The notes beneath the pieces were generated by a model, which saw only the letters and a list, made by a program, of their open reading frames with translations, was not told the DNA's origin and did not search any database. This document shows positions 18,225 to 28,518 of a stretch of 64,000 nucleotides of DNA, one piece after another. The stretch is from Hydrogenophaga sp. PBL-H3 (GTDB lineage: Bacteria; Pseudomonadota; Gammaproteobacteria; Burkholderiales; Burkholderiaceae_C): assembly GCF_010104355.1 (NCBI RefSeq), contig NZ_CP044972.1, forward strand, positions 930,001-994,000, written 5' to 3'. The first letter of the stretch is position 1, and every line of letters begins with the position of its first letter. The position numbers and the translations under genes are program-made.

Positions 18225-19601
18225 TCAGTAGCTCAGTTCGAGGATGACGACATGGTTGTCGGCCACCGGCCAGGTGCGTCCGGTGATCTTTTCGCCATTG
18301 AACTCCGCTGCAATCGCTCGCACGCCGTCTTCCATCAGCTTGATCTTCGAGCTCGATACGCCCGCGCCCGTGGGTGGCACGCCCGGCAGGGCCTTGCCGT
18401 CAAACGCCATCTTGTCGCGCTCGGCGTCGAAATAGCCGCGCGGCCGCGTGAAGGTGGCGGTGGATTTCGCATCCTTGTCAGCCGCCGGGACGCGCTCGGC
18501 GCGCAGGTGGATCAGCTCACTGCCGCGCGGGAACGGGCTGCGGTAGATGTGCGTGGTGGCGTAACCCGGCGCGCTGATCACGAACTCGTAGGGCACGCCG
18601 GCTTGCGCGGTGAACGGACCCCACAGGCCGTCGACGCCCACGGTTTTGCTGTGCACCGCTGCGCCCTTGCGTTCGCCAGTGGCGGGGTCGGTGGCGTAGA
18701 CCATCAGCTGCGCGCCTGGGAGTGGCAGGTTGTTCGAGTAGCTGCCGCTGGCCGGGTCGGTGGGCACGAGGCCCAGGCCGGTGATCTTGCCGTTGAGCAC
18801 CACTGGCGCTTGCGGCGTCGGGGCCAGCGTGGCGGGCGCTTGGCCGGTGATGAAGCGGTGGGTGGCGTCAAAGGCCGCTGGCGAGAACGATGTCTCGCGG
18901 TGGTCCGCGCGCGGCAGCACCACGTTGTTGGCTCCCTTGAGCGCCGGGCCTTCGAATGTCACGTTGGTCGGCGTGCCCTTGGCGCCGATCCACAGGCCGT
19001 CGGGCTGGGCGAACTTGTCGTTGTTGTCCGAGCGGATGGTCATCCACTTCACCGGGCCGGTGACCTCGTCGCCCGCGGCGTTTTTCGGCGCGTTCAGTGC
19101 GCTCAGAAAAGGCCCTGTGCCCGAGAATTCGTTGGCTTCGCGAAAGCCCTTGGTGGCCCACACACCGTGGTTGGGTGTGCCGCCCAGCACCGCGTGGCTC
19201 ACGGTCTTGTCGCCGCCGCCGTTCTGGATGTAGTTGCGCACCGCGTTGCCACCGCGCGAGTTGGCGACCAGCACCACCTGCCTGGCACCCGTGGCCTTCA
19301 TCACCTTCTCCACCTCGGATTTCAGGAACGTCATGTGCTCGGCGGTGGAAGAGCGGCCAGGTTGTGCCTTGCCGTCTTCGTCACGCGCCAGCGGGTAGGG
19401 CAGGTCGATCGCATGCAGGCGTTCGCGTGGCCAGCCGTTGGACTCGAAGCGCCATACCGTGCTCTGCCAGATGGAAGCCGAGTCGCCGTTGCCGTGCACG
19501 AAGACAATCGGCTGCTGGTCGGCACCTTGCGGCGCGGTGGCGCAGGCGCCCAGCAGCAAACTGCTGGCGACCAGTGCAAGGAGGTGGCGGCGGGTGGTCA
19601 T
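18225..19601 (-). CDS. Secreted alpha/beta-hydrolase lipoprotein (esterase/lipase-like)
   Basis: A 458-residue predicted lipoprotein. The signal MTTRRHLLALVASSLLLGAC has twin arginines and a lipobox LGAC (Cys at 20), so it probably anchors in the outer membrane. The hydrolase domain (about 25-260) has IVFVHGNGDSA as oxyanion region and a nucleophile elbow VANSRGGN, where the first glycine of GxSxG is alanine. A beta-sandwich-like C-terminal part (about 300-440, GAQLMVYATDPATGERKG onward) may bind a polymer or lipid. Lipase/esterase is the safest call; polyester hydrolysis is possible. Start by signal peptide and GGAGA upstream. Monocistronic. Confidence 0.75.
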   Translation of the reverse strand: MTTRRHLLALVASSLLLGACATAPQGADQQPIVFVHGNGDSASIWQSTVWRFESNGWPRERLHAIDLPYPLARDEDGKAQPGRSSTAEHMTFLKSEVEKVMKATGARQVVLVANSRGGNAVRNYIQNGGGDKTVSHAVLGGTPNHGVWATKGFREANEFSGTGPFLSALNAPKNAAGDEVTGPVKWMTIRSDNNDKFAQPDGLWIGAKGTPTNVTFEGPALKGANNVVLPRADHRETSFSPAAFDATHRFITGQAPATLAPTPQAPVVLNGKITGLGLVPTDPASGSYSNNLPLPGAQLMVYATDPATGERKGAAVHSKTVGVDGLWGPFTAQAGVPYEFVISAPGYATTHIYRSPFPRGSELIHLRAERVPAADKDAKSTATFTRPRGYFDAERDKMAFDGKALPGVPPTGAGVSSSKIKLMEDGVRAIAAEFNGEKITGRTWPVADNHVVILELSY

Positions 19602-19677
19602 GCGTGTCTCCAGGGTGTACTTGTGGGAGCCGAAAACAGAGCGGCCCGCGAGGAGCGGGCCGCCGGGGTACCAGGGA

Positions 19678-20793
19678 TCAGGCGAACACCCCTGCCGTGT
19701 CCTGCATTCGGCTGGACACCTCACCCAGGTGGTGCAGGGTGTCGCCGAAGGTCATCTCCATCTGGGTGAGCTTCTTGAAGTAGTGACTCACGATGTACTC
19801 GTCGGTCACGCCGATGCCGCCGTGCAGTTGCACCGCCTGCTGGCCCACGAAGCGCATGGACGTGCCCAGTTGGACCTTGGCGCGCGCCATGGCCGCGCGG
19901 CGCTCGGGCGCCGGCGCGTTGAGCTTGAGGCTGGCGTAGTAGCTCATGGAGCGCGCCAGTTCCAGCTGCATCTTCATGTCGGCCACGCGGTGACGCAGCG
20001 CCTGGAAAGTGGCAATCGCCACGCCGAACTGTTTGCGCGTGTTCATGTACTCGACCGTGATGGCCAGGGTCTTGTCCATCACGCCCACGGCTTCGGCGCA
20101 GGTGGCCGCGATGCCGATGTCCACACCGTGTTCGAGCGCGGTCAGGCCATCAAGGGTGACGAGCTGGGCTGGTGCGTCTTTCAACGTCAGGTCACTGGCA
20201 CGACCGCCATCTTGTGTGTGATGGCCACTGGTGCTCACGCCCGAGGCGGTGCGCTCCACCAGGAACAGGGCGAGCTTGCCGGCGGCCATGGCGGGCACAA
20301 CGAAAGCGTCGGCCTGGTCCGCGGCGGGCACCACGTTCTTGGTGCCCGAGAGCGACCAGCCCGCGCCGGACGAGGTGGCGGTGGTGGCGCACACATCGAG
20401 CTTGTAGCGGGCCTTGCGTTCCTGATGCGCGAGCACCACCAGCGCTTCGCCCGATGCGATGCGGGGCAGCCAGGCGGCCTTGAGTTCGGCCGGGGCGTAG
20501 CCGCCAAGCACACCCGAGGTGATCAGGGTCTGCGCCAGCGGCTCCAGCACGATGCCACTGCCCAGCTGTTCCATCACCACCATGCCCTCGATGGGGCCCA
20601 TGCCCATGCCGCCGTCGTCTTCGCTCACATACAGGCCGGCCAGGCCGAGTTCGGCGAGTTCGTTGTAGGCCGCGCGGTCGAAGCCGCCTGCGGCCACGAT
20701 GGCGGTGTGGCGCTCGAAGGTGTAGGCCTTCTCCACCCACTTTTGAACCGCGTCGCGCAGCGCGCTTTGGTCGTCGGAAAAATCGAAGTCCAT
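19678..20793 (-). CDS. Acyl-CoA dehydrogenase, smaller subunit (PimD-like)
   Basis: A 371-residue FAD-dependent acyl-CoA dehydrogenase beginning MDFDFSDDQSALRDAVQKW. It has the usual N-terminal helical, beta and C-terminal helical domains, with LHGGIGVTDEYIVSHYFKKL near the end. It starts 12 bases after a longer paralogue. Such pairs (pimeloyl-CoA dehydrogenase PimC/PimD, mycobacterial FadE pairs) form heterotetramers. This member lacks the YxGT-type C-terminal signature, consistent with a non-catalytic or half-site subunit. Likely substrate: a dicarboxylyl-CoA or bulky acyl-CoA; inferred. Confidence 0.8.
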   Translation of the reverse strand: MDFDFSDDQSALRDAVQKWVEKAYTFERHTAIVAAGGFDRAAYNELAELGLAGLYVSEDDGGMGMGPIEGMVVMEQLGSGIVLEPLAQTLITSGVLGGYAPAELKAAWLPRIASGEALVVLAHQERKARYKLDVCATTATSSGAGWSLSGTKNVVPAADQADAFVVPAMAAGKLALFLVERTASGVSTSGHHTQDGGRASDLTLKDAPAQLVTLDGLTALEHGVDIGIAATCAEAVGVMDKTLAITVEYMNTRKQFGVAIATFQALRHRVADMKMQLELARSMSYYASLKLNAPAPERRAAMARAKVQLGTSMRFVGQQAVQLHGGIGVTDEYIVSHYFKKLTQMEMTFGDTLHHLGEVSSRMQDTAGVFA

Positions 20794-20805
20794 GTGTTGA
20801 TCTCC

Positions 20806-21987
20806 TCAGCCGAGCACGGTTTGCGCGACGATGTTGCGTTGCACTTCGTTGCTGCCACCGTAGATGGTGGTCTTGCGCATGTTGAAGTAGGTCGATGCGA
20901 GCGGCGCGTTGGCGTTGACGCCACCGGGGAAGCTGCCCTGCCAGCCGGCTTCCATGGCTTCTTCGATGAAGGGCAGGCTGTAGGGGCCGGCGGCCAGCAT
21001 CATGAGCTCGCTGTAGCGCTGCTGGATCTCGCTGCCCTTGATCTTGAGCAGGCCGGCGATGTCGAGCGAATTCTTGCCCGATTTTTCGGCCGACAGCACG
21101 CGCAGCACCATCATCTCAAGCGCGACCACGTCGACTTCTAGCAGGGCGATCTGGTCGCGGAAACGCAGGTCGTCCCACACGCCTTCGGCCTTGGCGATGC
21201 GCTTCAAGCGCTCCAGCTCGCGCTTGGCGCGGTTCACGTCGGCGATGTTGGTGCGCTCGTGGCTCAGCAGGTGCTTGGCGTAGGTCCAGCCCTTGTTCTC
21301 TTCACCGATCAGGTTCTCGGCTGGCACTTCGACGTTGTCGAACCACACTTCATTGACCTCGCACTCGCCGTCGAGCAGTTTGATCGGGCGCACCGAGACG
21401 CCGGGTGTTTTCATGTCGATCAGCAAGAAGGAGATGCCGGTTTGCGGCTTGCCCTCGGTGCTGGTGCGCACCAGGCAGAAGATCCACTCGCCGTACTGGC
21501 CGAGCGTGGTCCAGGTTTTCTGGCCGTTGACGATGTACTTGTCGCCCTGGCGCTCGGCGCGGCATTTCACCGAGGCCAGGTCCGAGCCCGAGCCCGGTTC
21601 GCTGTAGCCCTGGCTCCACCAGACTTCACCGCTGGCGATGCCCGGCAGGAAGCGCTCTTGCTGTGCCTTGTTGCCGAAGGCCATGATCACCGGCGCCACC
21701 ATGACGGGGCCGAAGGGCACCACGCGCGGTGCGCCGGCCAGGGCGCATTCCTCTTCGAACAGGTGCTTCTGCACCGCGTTCCAGCCCGGGCCGCCGAACT
21801 CTTTGGGCCAGCCCCAGCCGAGCCAGCCCTTCTTGCCGAGGATCTTGGCCCAGCGCTGCATGTCGTCGCGCGTCAGGCGCAGCGCGTTGTGAACCTTGTG
21901 GGCGATCTCGGCGGGCAGGTTGGCCTTGACCCAGCCGCGGATCTCCTCGCGAAACGCCTGCTCTTCGGGCGTGAATGCCAAATCCAT
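20806..21987 (-). CDS. Acyl-CoA dehydrogenase, larger subunit (PimC-like)
   Basis: A 393-residue acyl-CoA dehydrogenase. FAD-binding segments WSQGYSEPGSGSDLAS and the W-T-T loop NGQKTWTTLGQ are intact. At the C-terminal site where medium/short-chain enzymes have their catalytic Glu (YEG), it reads IYGGSNEVQ, so the base must lie elsewhere. A Glu in LLSHERTN matches the helix-G position used by isovaleryl-CoA dehydrogenase. The start MDLAFTPEEQAFREEI at 21987 has AGGAG upstream. It is followed after 12 bases by the smaller subunit, together a likely heteromeric dehydrogenase. No other beta-oxidation genes adjoin. Confidence 0.85.
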   Translation of the reverse strand: MDLAFTPEEQAFREEIRGWVKANLPAEIAHKVHNALRLTRDDMQRWAKILGKKGWLGWGWPKEFGGPGWNAVQKHLFEEECALAGAPRVVPFGPVMVAPVIMAFGNKAQQERFLPGIASGEVWWSQGYSEPGSGSDLASVKCRAERQGDKYIVNGQKTWTTLGQYGEWIFCLVRTSTEGKPQTGISFLLIDMKTPGVSVRPIKLLDGECEVNEVWFDNVEVPAENLIGEENKGWTYAKHLLSHERTNIADVNRAKRELERLKRIAKAEGVWDDLRFRDQIALLEVDVVALEMMVLRVLSAEKSGKNSLDIAGLLKIKGSEIQQRYSELMMLAAGPYSLPFIEEAMEAGWQGSFPGGVNANAPLASTYFNMRKTTIYGGSNEVQRNIVAQTVLG

Positions 21988-22065
21988 GGGGTGTCTCCTG
22001 GTGGCCGCCACGGAAATGTGCCGGCAAATTGAACAACGCCGGGCAGTTTGGCACGACCGTTCGTT

Positions 22066-22797
22066 TTATGGCTGTCCGGGCTGCGACAAGCCGAGTTGTT
22101 CGTTCAGATTTTGAAGCTGATCCTGCAGCGCGGCCACGGTGTTTTCCAGCGTGGCCAAACGGCGCGTGAGGTGGATCAGCTCGTCTTCGGTGGCCGCGCT
22201 GTGGCCGGATGCTGGGTTGTGGACCAGCAAAGACGCATCCACCGGCCCGCAGAGCAGGTGCGCCCAGCGCTGCTCGCGCGCGCCCGGTGCCCGCGGCAGC
22301 TTCACCACCAACGCGCCGCCCTTGTCGTCGCTGCGGTCTTGCAGTTCTTCCAGAAAGCCATCAACCGAGGCGATGTCGAGAAACTTGTACCAGCGCTCGG
22401 TGTTCAGGCGCAGCTCTCCCGCCGTCTGCGGCCCGCGCAGCACCAGCATGCCCAGCAACACGGCCGATTGCTCCGGTACGGCCACGGCGCGCATGAAGTT
22501 GTGTTCGTAGCGGGTCACGCGGCTGCCGCTGCTCTCCAGCACCAGGTTCAGGGCGCGCAGGGCGTCCAGCGCTTCGAGCACGGCGGCGTCCGCCAGGTTC
22601 ATCACCGGATCGCGGCTGGACTTCTGGTTGCAGCCGGTCACCAGCGTGTTGAGCGTGAGCGGGTAGCTGTCGGGCACGGTGCGCGCTTTTTCCATGAGCG
22701 TGCCGAGTACGCGGGCCTCGGTTAGCGAGAGCGGGCGCTGTTGAAAATCGTGGCCGCGCGGGCGGCCGGTTGACGATGTTTGCAGGTCTGAGGTCAT
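22066..22797 (-). CDS. YceH family (DUF480) protein
   Basis: A 243-residue cytoplasmic protein with the DUF480 signature: [21 protein letters not shown], then [20 protein letters not shown]. Two winged-helix modules make up most of the protein, and a coiled-coil-like C-terminus ([20 protein letters not shown]) ends it. Function unproven; the fold suggests DNA binding. The start at 22797 is only 14 bases from the divergent purN start, so their promoters must lie inside each other's coding regions or be leaderless. Confidence 0.85.
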   Translation of the reverse strand: MTSDLQTSSTGRPRGHDFQQRPLSLTEARVLGTLMEKARTVPDSYPLTLNTLVTGCNQKSSRDPVMNLADAAVLEALDALRALNLVLESSGSRVTRYEHNFMRAVAVPEQSAVLLGMLVLRGPQTAGELRLNTERWYKFLDIASVDGFLEELQDRSDDKGGALVVKLPRAPGAREQRWAHLLCGPVDASLLVHNPASGHSAATEDELIHLTRRLATLENTVAALQDQLQNLNEQLGLSQPGQP

Positions 22798-22811
22798 TAC
22801 ACTTCCGGGCC

Positions 22812-23402
22812 ATGTCTGGCGTGAACAAAAACATCGTGATTCTGATCTCCGGAAGCGGCTCCAACATGGCCGCCATCGTGGAGACATCCCTCCAACAACG
22901 CTGGCAAGCCCGGTTGGGCGCGCGGGTTGTGGCCGTGGTCAGCAACAAGGCCGGTGCGCAGGGGCTGGCCTGGGCCCAAGAGCAGGGCATCGCAACGGCC
23001 TCGCTGGACCACACCGCCTACGCCAGCCGCGAGGCCTTTGACGCCGCGCTCATGGCCGAGATCGATCGCCATGAACCCACCCTGGTGGTGCTGGCCGGCT
23101 TCATGCGCATCCTCACGCCCGGCTTCGTGCAGCACTACGAGGGGCGCCTCGTCAACATCCACCCCAGCCTGCTGCCCGCGTTCCCCGGCCTGAAGACACA
23201 CCAGCGCGCGATCGAGATGGGCTGTCGCGTCGCGGGCGCCAGCGTGCACCGCGTGACGTCCGAGCTGGACCACGGCGAAATCCTGGAGCAGGCGGTGGTG
23301 CCGGTGCTGCCGGGCGACACGGCCGAATCGCTGGCCGCGCGGGTGCTGACGCAGGAGCACGTCATTTACCCGCGGGCTTTGGAGCGGTTGCTCTCGGCTT
23401 GA
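22812..23402 (+). CDS. purN: Phosphoribosylglycinamide formyltransferase
   Basis: A 196-residue enzyme transferring a formyl group from 10-formyl-THF to GAR in purine synthesis. The phosphate-binding loop is [11 protein letters not shown], the folate/catalytic block is GFMRILTP with Asn and His in [12 protein letters not shown], and the catalytic Asp is in SELDHGEIL. The ATG at 22812 (MSGVNKN) is chosen over an upstream in-frame ATG because the family core begins at once. The stop is directly adjacent to the convergent prfC stop, leaving no room for a terminator. Confidence 0.96.
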   Translation: MSGVNKNIVILISGSGSNMAAIVETSLQQRWQARLGARVVAVVSNKAGAQGLAWAQEQGIATASLDHTAYASREAFDAALMAEIDRHEPTLVVLAGFMRILTPGFVQHYEGRLVNIHPSLLPAFPGLKTHQRAIEMGCRVAGASVHRVTSELDHGEILEQAVVPVLPGDTAESLAARVLTQEHVIYPRALERLLSA

Positions 23403-25022
<1,620 letters not shown>

Positions 25023-25170
25023 AGCCTGTGATTATCCCCGGCACAGCAACCGTTGCCGGAGTGCGTGCCCCATTGCAGAGATGCCGCGGATCCGGCTCCC
25101 CCGGTCCCAGGCATCGTCCCCCTCCGGGCGAAGCCGCGTCAGCGGCGCAGGGAGGGAGACAATACGTGCC

Positions 25171-26439
25171 ATGCATCCAAAAGCCCTCCTGGACGAAAGC
25201 GCCATCCTGATCGAACAGGTTTTCAAGTTCGAACACCCTGCCGACGCCGTCGTTGCCCGCCATTTTCGCGAGAACCGTTCGCTCGGTTCCCGCGAGCGCG
25301 CCACGCTGTCCGACACGGTCTATTCCATCCTGCGTCAACGCCTCAAGTTCGAATGGCTCGCCCGCTCGGGCAGCGGCTCCAAGTGGCGCCGGCTGGCGAT
25401 CCTGGCGTTTCCGGGTGACCGCGATTTCATCAAGAGCGCGCTCACCGAGTCCGAGAAGACCTGGCTTGACCACTGCGACGCCGTCACCGACGCCGACCTG
25501 ATGGCGCCTCACCGCCACAACCTGCCCGAGTGGCTCGCCACCGCCCTGCGCGAGCAGGTGGGTGACGAATTTGATGCGCTGGTTGCCAGCCTGAACCTGC
25601 CCGCGTCTCTGGACCTGCGTGTCAACGTGCTCAAGGCCAAGCGCGAAGCGGTGCTGGCCTCGCTGCAAAAAGCGGGTCTGTCAGGGGCCGCCACGCCGTA
25701 TTCGCCCTTGGGCATCCGCCTGCAGGGCAAACCGTCATTGGCCAAACTGCCCGCGTTCACCGAAGGCGAGGTCGAGGTGCAGGACGAGGGCTCTCAGCTG
25801 CTGGCCCTGTTGCTGGACGCCAAGCGCGGAGAGATGGTGGTGGACTTCTGCGCCGGTGCCGGGGGCAAGACCCTGGCCATCGGCGCCGCCATGCGCAACA
25901 GCGGTCGTCTCTACGCCTTCGACACCTCCGGCCACCGATTGGACGCGCTCAAACCGCGCCTGGCACGCAGCGGCCTGTCCAACGTGCACCCGGTGGCCAT
26001 TGCCCACGAGCGCGATGACCGCATCAAACGGCTGGCCGGCAAGATCGATCGGGTGCTGGTCGATGCACCGTGTTCGGGCCTGGGCACATTGCGCCGCAGC
26101 CCCGACCTGAAGTGGCGCCAGACCCCCCAGACCGTGGCCGCCCAGGCCGAACTGCAGCTCGCCATCTTGAACAGCGCGGCACGTCTGCTCAAGCCAGGCG
26201 GGCGCCTGGTGTATGCCACCTGCAGCTTGCTGAAGCAGGAAAACGAGGAGGTCTGTGCCGCTTTCGAGGCGGCCCATGCCGAATTCGAGGTGGTGCCCGC
26301 CGCCGGTTTGCTGGACACCGCCCAAGTCCAGAATGCGGCCTCCCTGTGCCAGGGCGACGAAGGGCGGTGGTTGCGTCTGTGGCCGCATCGGCATGCTACG
26401 GACGGCTTTTTTGCCGCCGTCTGGCGGAAAAGGCCTTGA
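25171..26439 (+). CDS. RsmB/NOP-family RNA m5C methyltransferase
   Basis: A 422-residue SAM-dependent cytosine-5 RNA methyltransferase. The SAM loop is DFCAGAGGKTLAIGAA; the two catalytic cysteines are in VDAPCSGLGTLRRSPDLKW and YATCSLLKQENEEV. The N-terminal 150 residues are helical and NusB-like. The N-terminal region fits RsmB (16S rRNA C967) in layout but is short, so the precise target is left open. The ATG at 25171 is the best start; its GGAGG lies about 15 bases away, unusually far, so initiation may be weak. Confidence 0.85.
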   Translation: MHPKALLDESAILIEQVFKFEHPADAVVARHFRENRSLGSRERATLSDTVYSILRQRLKFEWLARSGSGSKWRRLAILAFPGDRDFIKSALTESEKTWLDHCDAVTDADLMAPHRHNLPEWLATALREQVGDEFDALVASLNLPASLDLRVNVLKAKREAVLASLQKAGLSGAATPYSPLGIRLQGKPSLAKLPAFTEGEVEVQDEGSQLLALLLDAKRGEMVVDFCAGAGGKTLAIGAAMRNSGRLYAFDTSGHRLDALKPRLARSGLSNVHPVAIAHERDDRIKRLAGKIDRVLVDAPCSGLGTLRRSPDLKWRQTPQTVAAQAELQLAILNSAARLLKPGGRLVYATCSLLKQENEEVCAAFEAAHAEFEVVPAAGLLDTAQVQNAASLCQGDEGRWLRLWPHRHATDGFFAAVWRKRP

Positions 26440-26462
26440 AAAGCCGTCAATTCACTTGATCT

Positions 26463-26545
26463 GGGGCAGTAGTTTCCACATTAAGGGCGGGATATGGGTT
26501 GGTGAATATCACCCTCGCCCTTAAAATTGTGGGCGTTACTGCTCC
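26463..26545. repeat. Nested 83-bp imperfect palindrome upstream of the desaturase
   Basis: Three paired blocks read inward: GGGGCAGTA/TACTGCTCC (26463-26471 with 26537-26545, one G-T wobble), CCACA/TGTGG (26476-26480 with 26528-26532) and TTAAGGGCG/CGCCCTTAA (26481-26489 with 26516-26524). At the centre sits GGTGA-ATA-TCACC (26501-26513). Together they form one long cruciform or hairpin. It contains a good sigma-70 promoter, so regulation is likelier than a simple terminator; there is no T-run. Confidence 0.75.
26499..26527 (+). promoter_or_regulatory. Sigma-70 promoter of the desaturase with central operator palindrome
   Basis: The -35 TTGGTG (26499-26504) and -10 TAAAAT (26522-26527) are separated by exactly 17 bases, predicting a start near 26534 and a leader of about 70 bases. 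The palindrome GGTGAATATCACC (26501-26513) overlaps the -35 and spacer, the usual place for a repressor operator. The regulator is unknown. Confidence 0.6.
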
Positions 26546-26606
26546 GGGTGCCCTGGAGCCCACTCGGTATCCATCCGCTCCCCCGGGGCGGTCTATTGGG
26601 AAATCA

Positions 26607-27833
26607 ATGTCCTCTTCCGACTTCGGTATTTTTGCGTCCATCTGGGACGGCCTCATCCAGTTCCTCGCACACGGCCTGACCGGCGCGACCTGGTGGCAAA
26701 CCATGATCGTGGCCCTGGTGTTCACCCACATCACCATCGCCAGCGTCACCATCTACCTGCACCGCCACCAAGCTCACCGCTCGCTGGACCTGCACCCGAT
26801 CGCATCGCACTTCTTCCGCTTCTGGCTCTGGATGACCACCGGCATGGTCACCAAGGAATGGACGGCCATCCACCGCAAACACCACGCCAAGTGCGAACAC
26901 GAAGGTGACCCGCACAGCCCGGTGGTGTTCGGCATCAAGAAGGTTTTCTTTGAAGGCAGCGAGCTGTATCGCGCCGAAGCCAAGAACCAGGAAACCCTTG
27001 ACCGTTACGGCCACAACACGCCCAACGACTGGGTCGAGCGCGAGTTCTACACCGGCCGTTCGCGCCTGGGTGTGAGCCTCATGATGATCATCAACGTGGC
27101 GCTGTTCGGCGTGTTGGGCGTGACCGTCTGGGCGATCCAGATGATCTGGATCCCGATCACCGCAGCCGGCATCATCAACGGCATTGGCCACTGGTGGGGT
27201 TATCGCAATTTCGAGGCGACCGACGCCAGTACCAACGTGTCGCCCTGGGGCATCATCATCGGCGGCGAAGAGCTGCACAACAACCACCACACCTACCCCA
27301 CGTCGGCCAAGCTCTCGGTCAAGCCCTACGAGTTCGACATTGGCTGGATGTACATCAGCATGCTGCGCTCGGTGGGCCTGGCTTCGGTCAAGAAGCTCCC
27401 TCCCAAGATGGCGTTCGGCGACGTGAAGCCGGTGGCCGACGAAAAAACGTTGGAAGCGATCATTGCTAACCGCTACGAAGTGATGGCTGGCTACGCTCGC
27501 GAAATGCGCGCGGCCTGCAAGCGAGAGATCGAGGCCCTGCAACACCGCCGGGGCGATGCCACCGTGTTGCAGTCTGCCCGCCAGTGGCTGCACCGCGACG
27601 ACGACAAGGTGCCGGCCAACGTCAAGCCCCAGCTGGCCCAAGTGCGCGCCGAGCATCCTGTGCTCGACAAGATGGTGACCATGCGCGAAGAACTGCGTGC
27701 CCTGTGGTCCAGCACCACAGCCACCCGCGAACAACTCGCCACCGACCTGCAGGCGTGGTGCCGCCGGGCTGAAGAAAGCGGTATTGCCGCACTGCGCGAC
27801 TTCTCCATTCGTCTACGCTCCGCTCACGCCTGA
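26607..27833 (+). CDS. Membrane fatty-acid (acyl-CoA delta-9 type) desaturase
   Basis: A 408-residue di-iron membrane desaturase that introduces a double bond into acyl chains and so adjusts membrane fluidity. The three histidine boxes are HRHQAH (52-57), HRKHH (89-93) and HNNHH (GEELHNNHHTYP), with four hydrophobic helices around them. About 110 residues after the catalytic domain form a charged helical extension not needed for catalysis (DDDKVPANVKPQLAQVRAEH onward). The start at 26607 (MSSSDFG) is chosen because the upstream open frame runs through the promoter; the ribosome site is weak (GGGA). A strong intrinsic terminator follows. Confidence 0.9.
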   Translation: MSSSDFGIFASIWDGLIQFLAHGLTGATWWQTMIVALVFTHITIASVTIYLHRHQAHRSLDLHPIASHFFRFWLWMTTGMVTKEWTAIHRKHHAKCEHEGDPHSPVVFGIKKVFFEGSELYRAEAKNQETLDRYGHNTPNDWVEREFYTGRSRLGVSLMMIINVALFGVLGVTVWAIQMIWIPITAAGIINGIGHWWGYRNFEATDASTNVSPWGIIIGGEELHNNHHTYPTSAKLSVKPYEFDIGWMYISMLRSVGLASVKKLPPKMAFGDVKPVADEKTLEAIIANRYEVMAGYAREMRAACKREIEALQHRRGDATVLQSARQWLHRDDDKVPANVKPQLAQVRAEHPVLDKMVTMREELRALWSSTTATREQLATDLQAWCRRAEESGIAALRDFSIRLRSAHA

Positions 27834-27852
27834 ACTTGACTCGTCCAGAAGA

Positions 27853-27876
27853 AACCACCCCGCGGGGTGGTTTTTT
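27853..27876 (+). terminator. Intrinsic terminator of the desaturase gene
   Basis: A 9-bp stem AACCACCCC/GGGGTGGTT with a 2-base formal loop, followed by further T residues, begins 19 bases after the desaturase stop. Confidence 0.9.
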
Positions 27877-27904
27877 CATGGGCAGATGATGATCGATGGC
27901 CCGC

Positions 27905-27934
27905 AAAAAAGCCGCTGATGGCAGCGGCTTTTTT
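27905..27934. terminator. Bidirectional intrinsic terminator downstream of rpmG
   Basis: A perfect 13-bp inverted repeat (AAAAAAGCCGCTG, loop ATGG, CAGCGGCTTTTTT). With A-tract on one side and T-tract on the other it can stop rpmB-rpmG transcripts on the minus strand and any read-through from the desaturase on the plus strand. Confidence 0.92.
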
Positions 27935-27951
27935 GCTGGAAGAAACCCCGC

Positions 27952-28122
27952 TTATTTCAGCTTGATTTCTTTGTAGTCCACGTGCTTGCGAGCTTTTGGA
28001 TCAAACTTTTTGATCAGCATCTTCTCGGGCGTGGTCTTCTTGTTCTTGGTGGTGGTGTAGAAGTGGCCGGTTCCAGCGGTGGATTCCAGCTTGATCTTCT
28101 CGCGTGCGCCTTTGGTTGCCAT
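27952..28122 (-). CDS. rpmG: 50S ribosomal protein L33
   Basis: A 56-residue basic ribosomal protein, read from the minus strand as [20 protein letters not shown] and so on to KEIKLK. It is the cysteine-free (zinc-independent) form of L33, so it does not need zinc. AAGGAG lies 8 bases before the ATG. It follows rpmB by 12 bases, the standard rpmB-rpmG operon, and ends just before a bidirectional terminator. Confidence 0.97.
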   Translation of the reverse strand: MATKGAREKIKLESTAGTGHFYTTTKNKKTTPEKMLIKKFDPKARKHVDYKEIKLK

Positions 28123-28134
28123 GTTCGGTTCTCC

Positions 28135-28368
28135 TTAAGCTTGACCGCGTGCGCGCAGGTCGGCGAGCACGGCGTCAATGCCGTTTTTGTCGATCAGGCG
28201 CAGGGCGGCACCGGAGACGCGCAGACGCACCCAGCGGTTTTCGCTCTCGACCCAGAAACGGCGGTATTGCAGGTTCGGGAGGAACCGGCGCTTGGTTTTG
28301 TTGTTGGCGTGGGAAACATTGTTCCCGACCATGGGCTTCTTGCCCGTGACGTCGCAGACGCGTGCCAT
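28135..28368 (-). CDS. rpmB: 50S ribosomal protein L28
   Basis: A 77-residue ribosomal protein beginning [20 protein letters not shown], with the family block [13 protein letters not shown]. Only one cysteine is present (Cys5), so it is a zinc-independent form. The start at 28368 is preceded by GGAG; a 25-codon open extension upstream is not part of the protein. First gene of rpmB-rpmG. Confidence 0.97.
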   Translation of the reverse strand: MARVCDVTGKKPMVGNNVSHANNKTKRRFLPNLQYRRFWVESENRWVRLRVSGAALRLIDKNGIDAVLADLRARGQA

Positions 28369-28518
28369 GAGGACACTCCGATCATTCAAACAGCTGCTGC
28401 CCGCGACCGGAAGTTGTTCCGTGCCTGGCCCATGCAGCCTCACCTCGCCAGGAAAGGGTGGCGGTAACCCGAATCTGCTGTGGCCCCGGTCGGACCATTA
28501 AACTCAGCAAAGCCCGCG

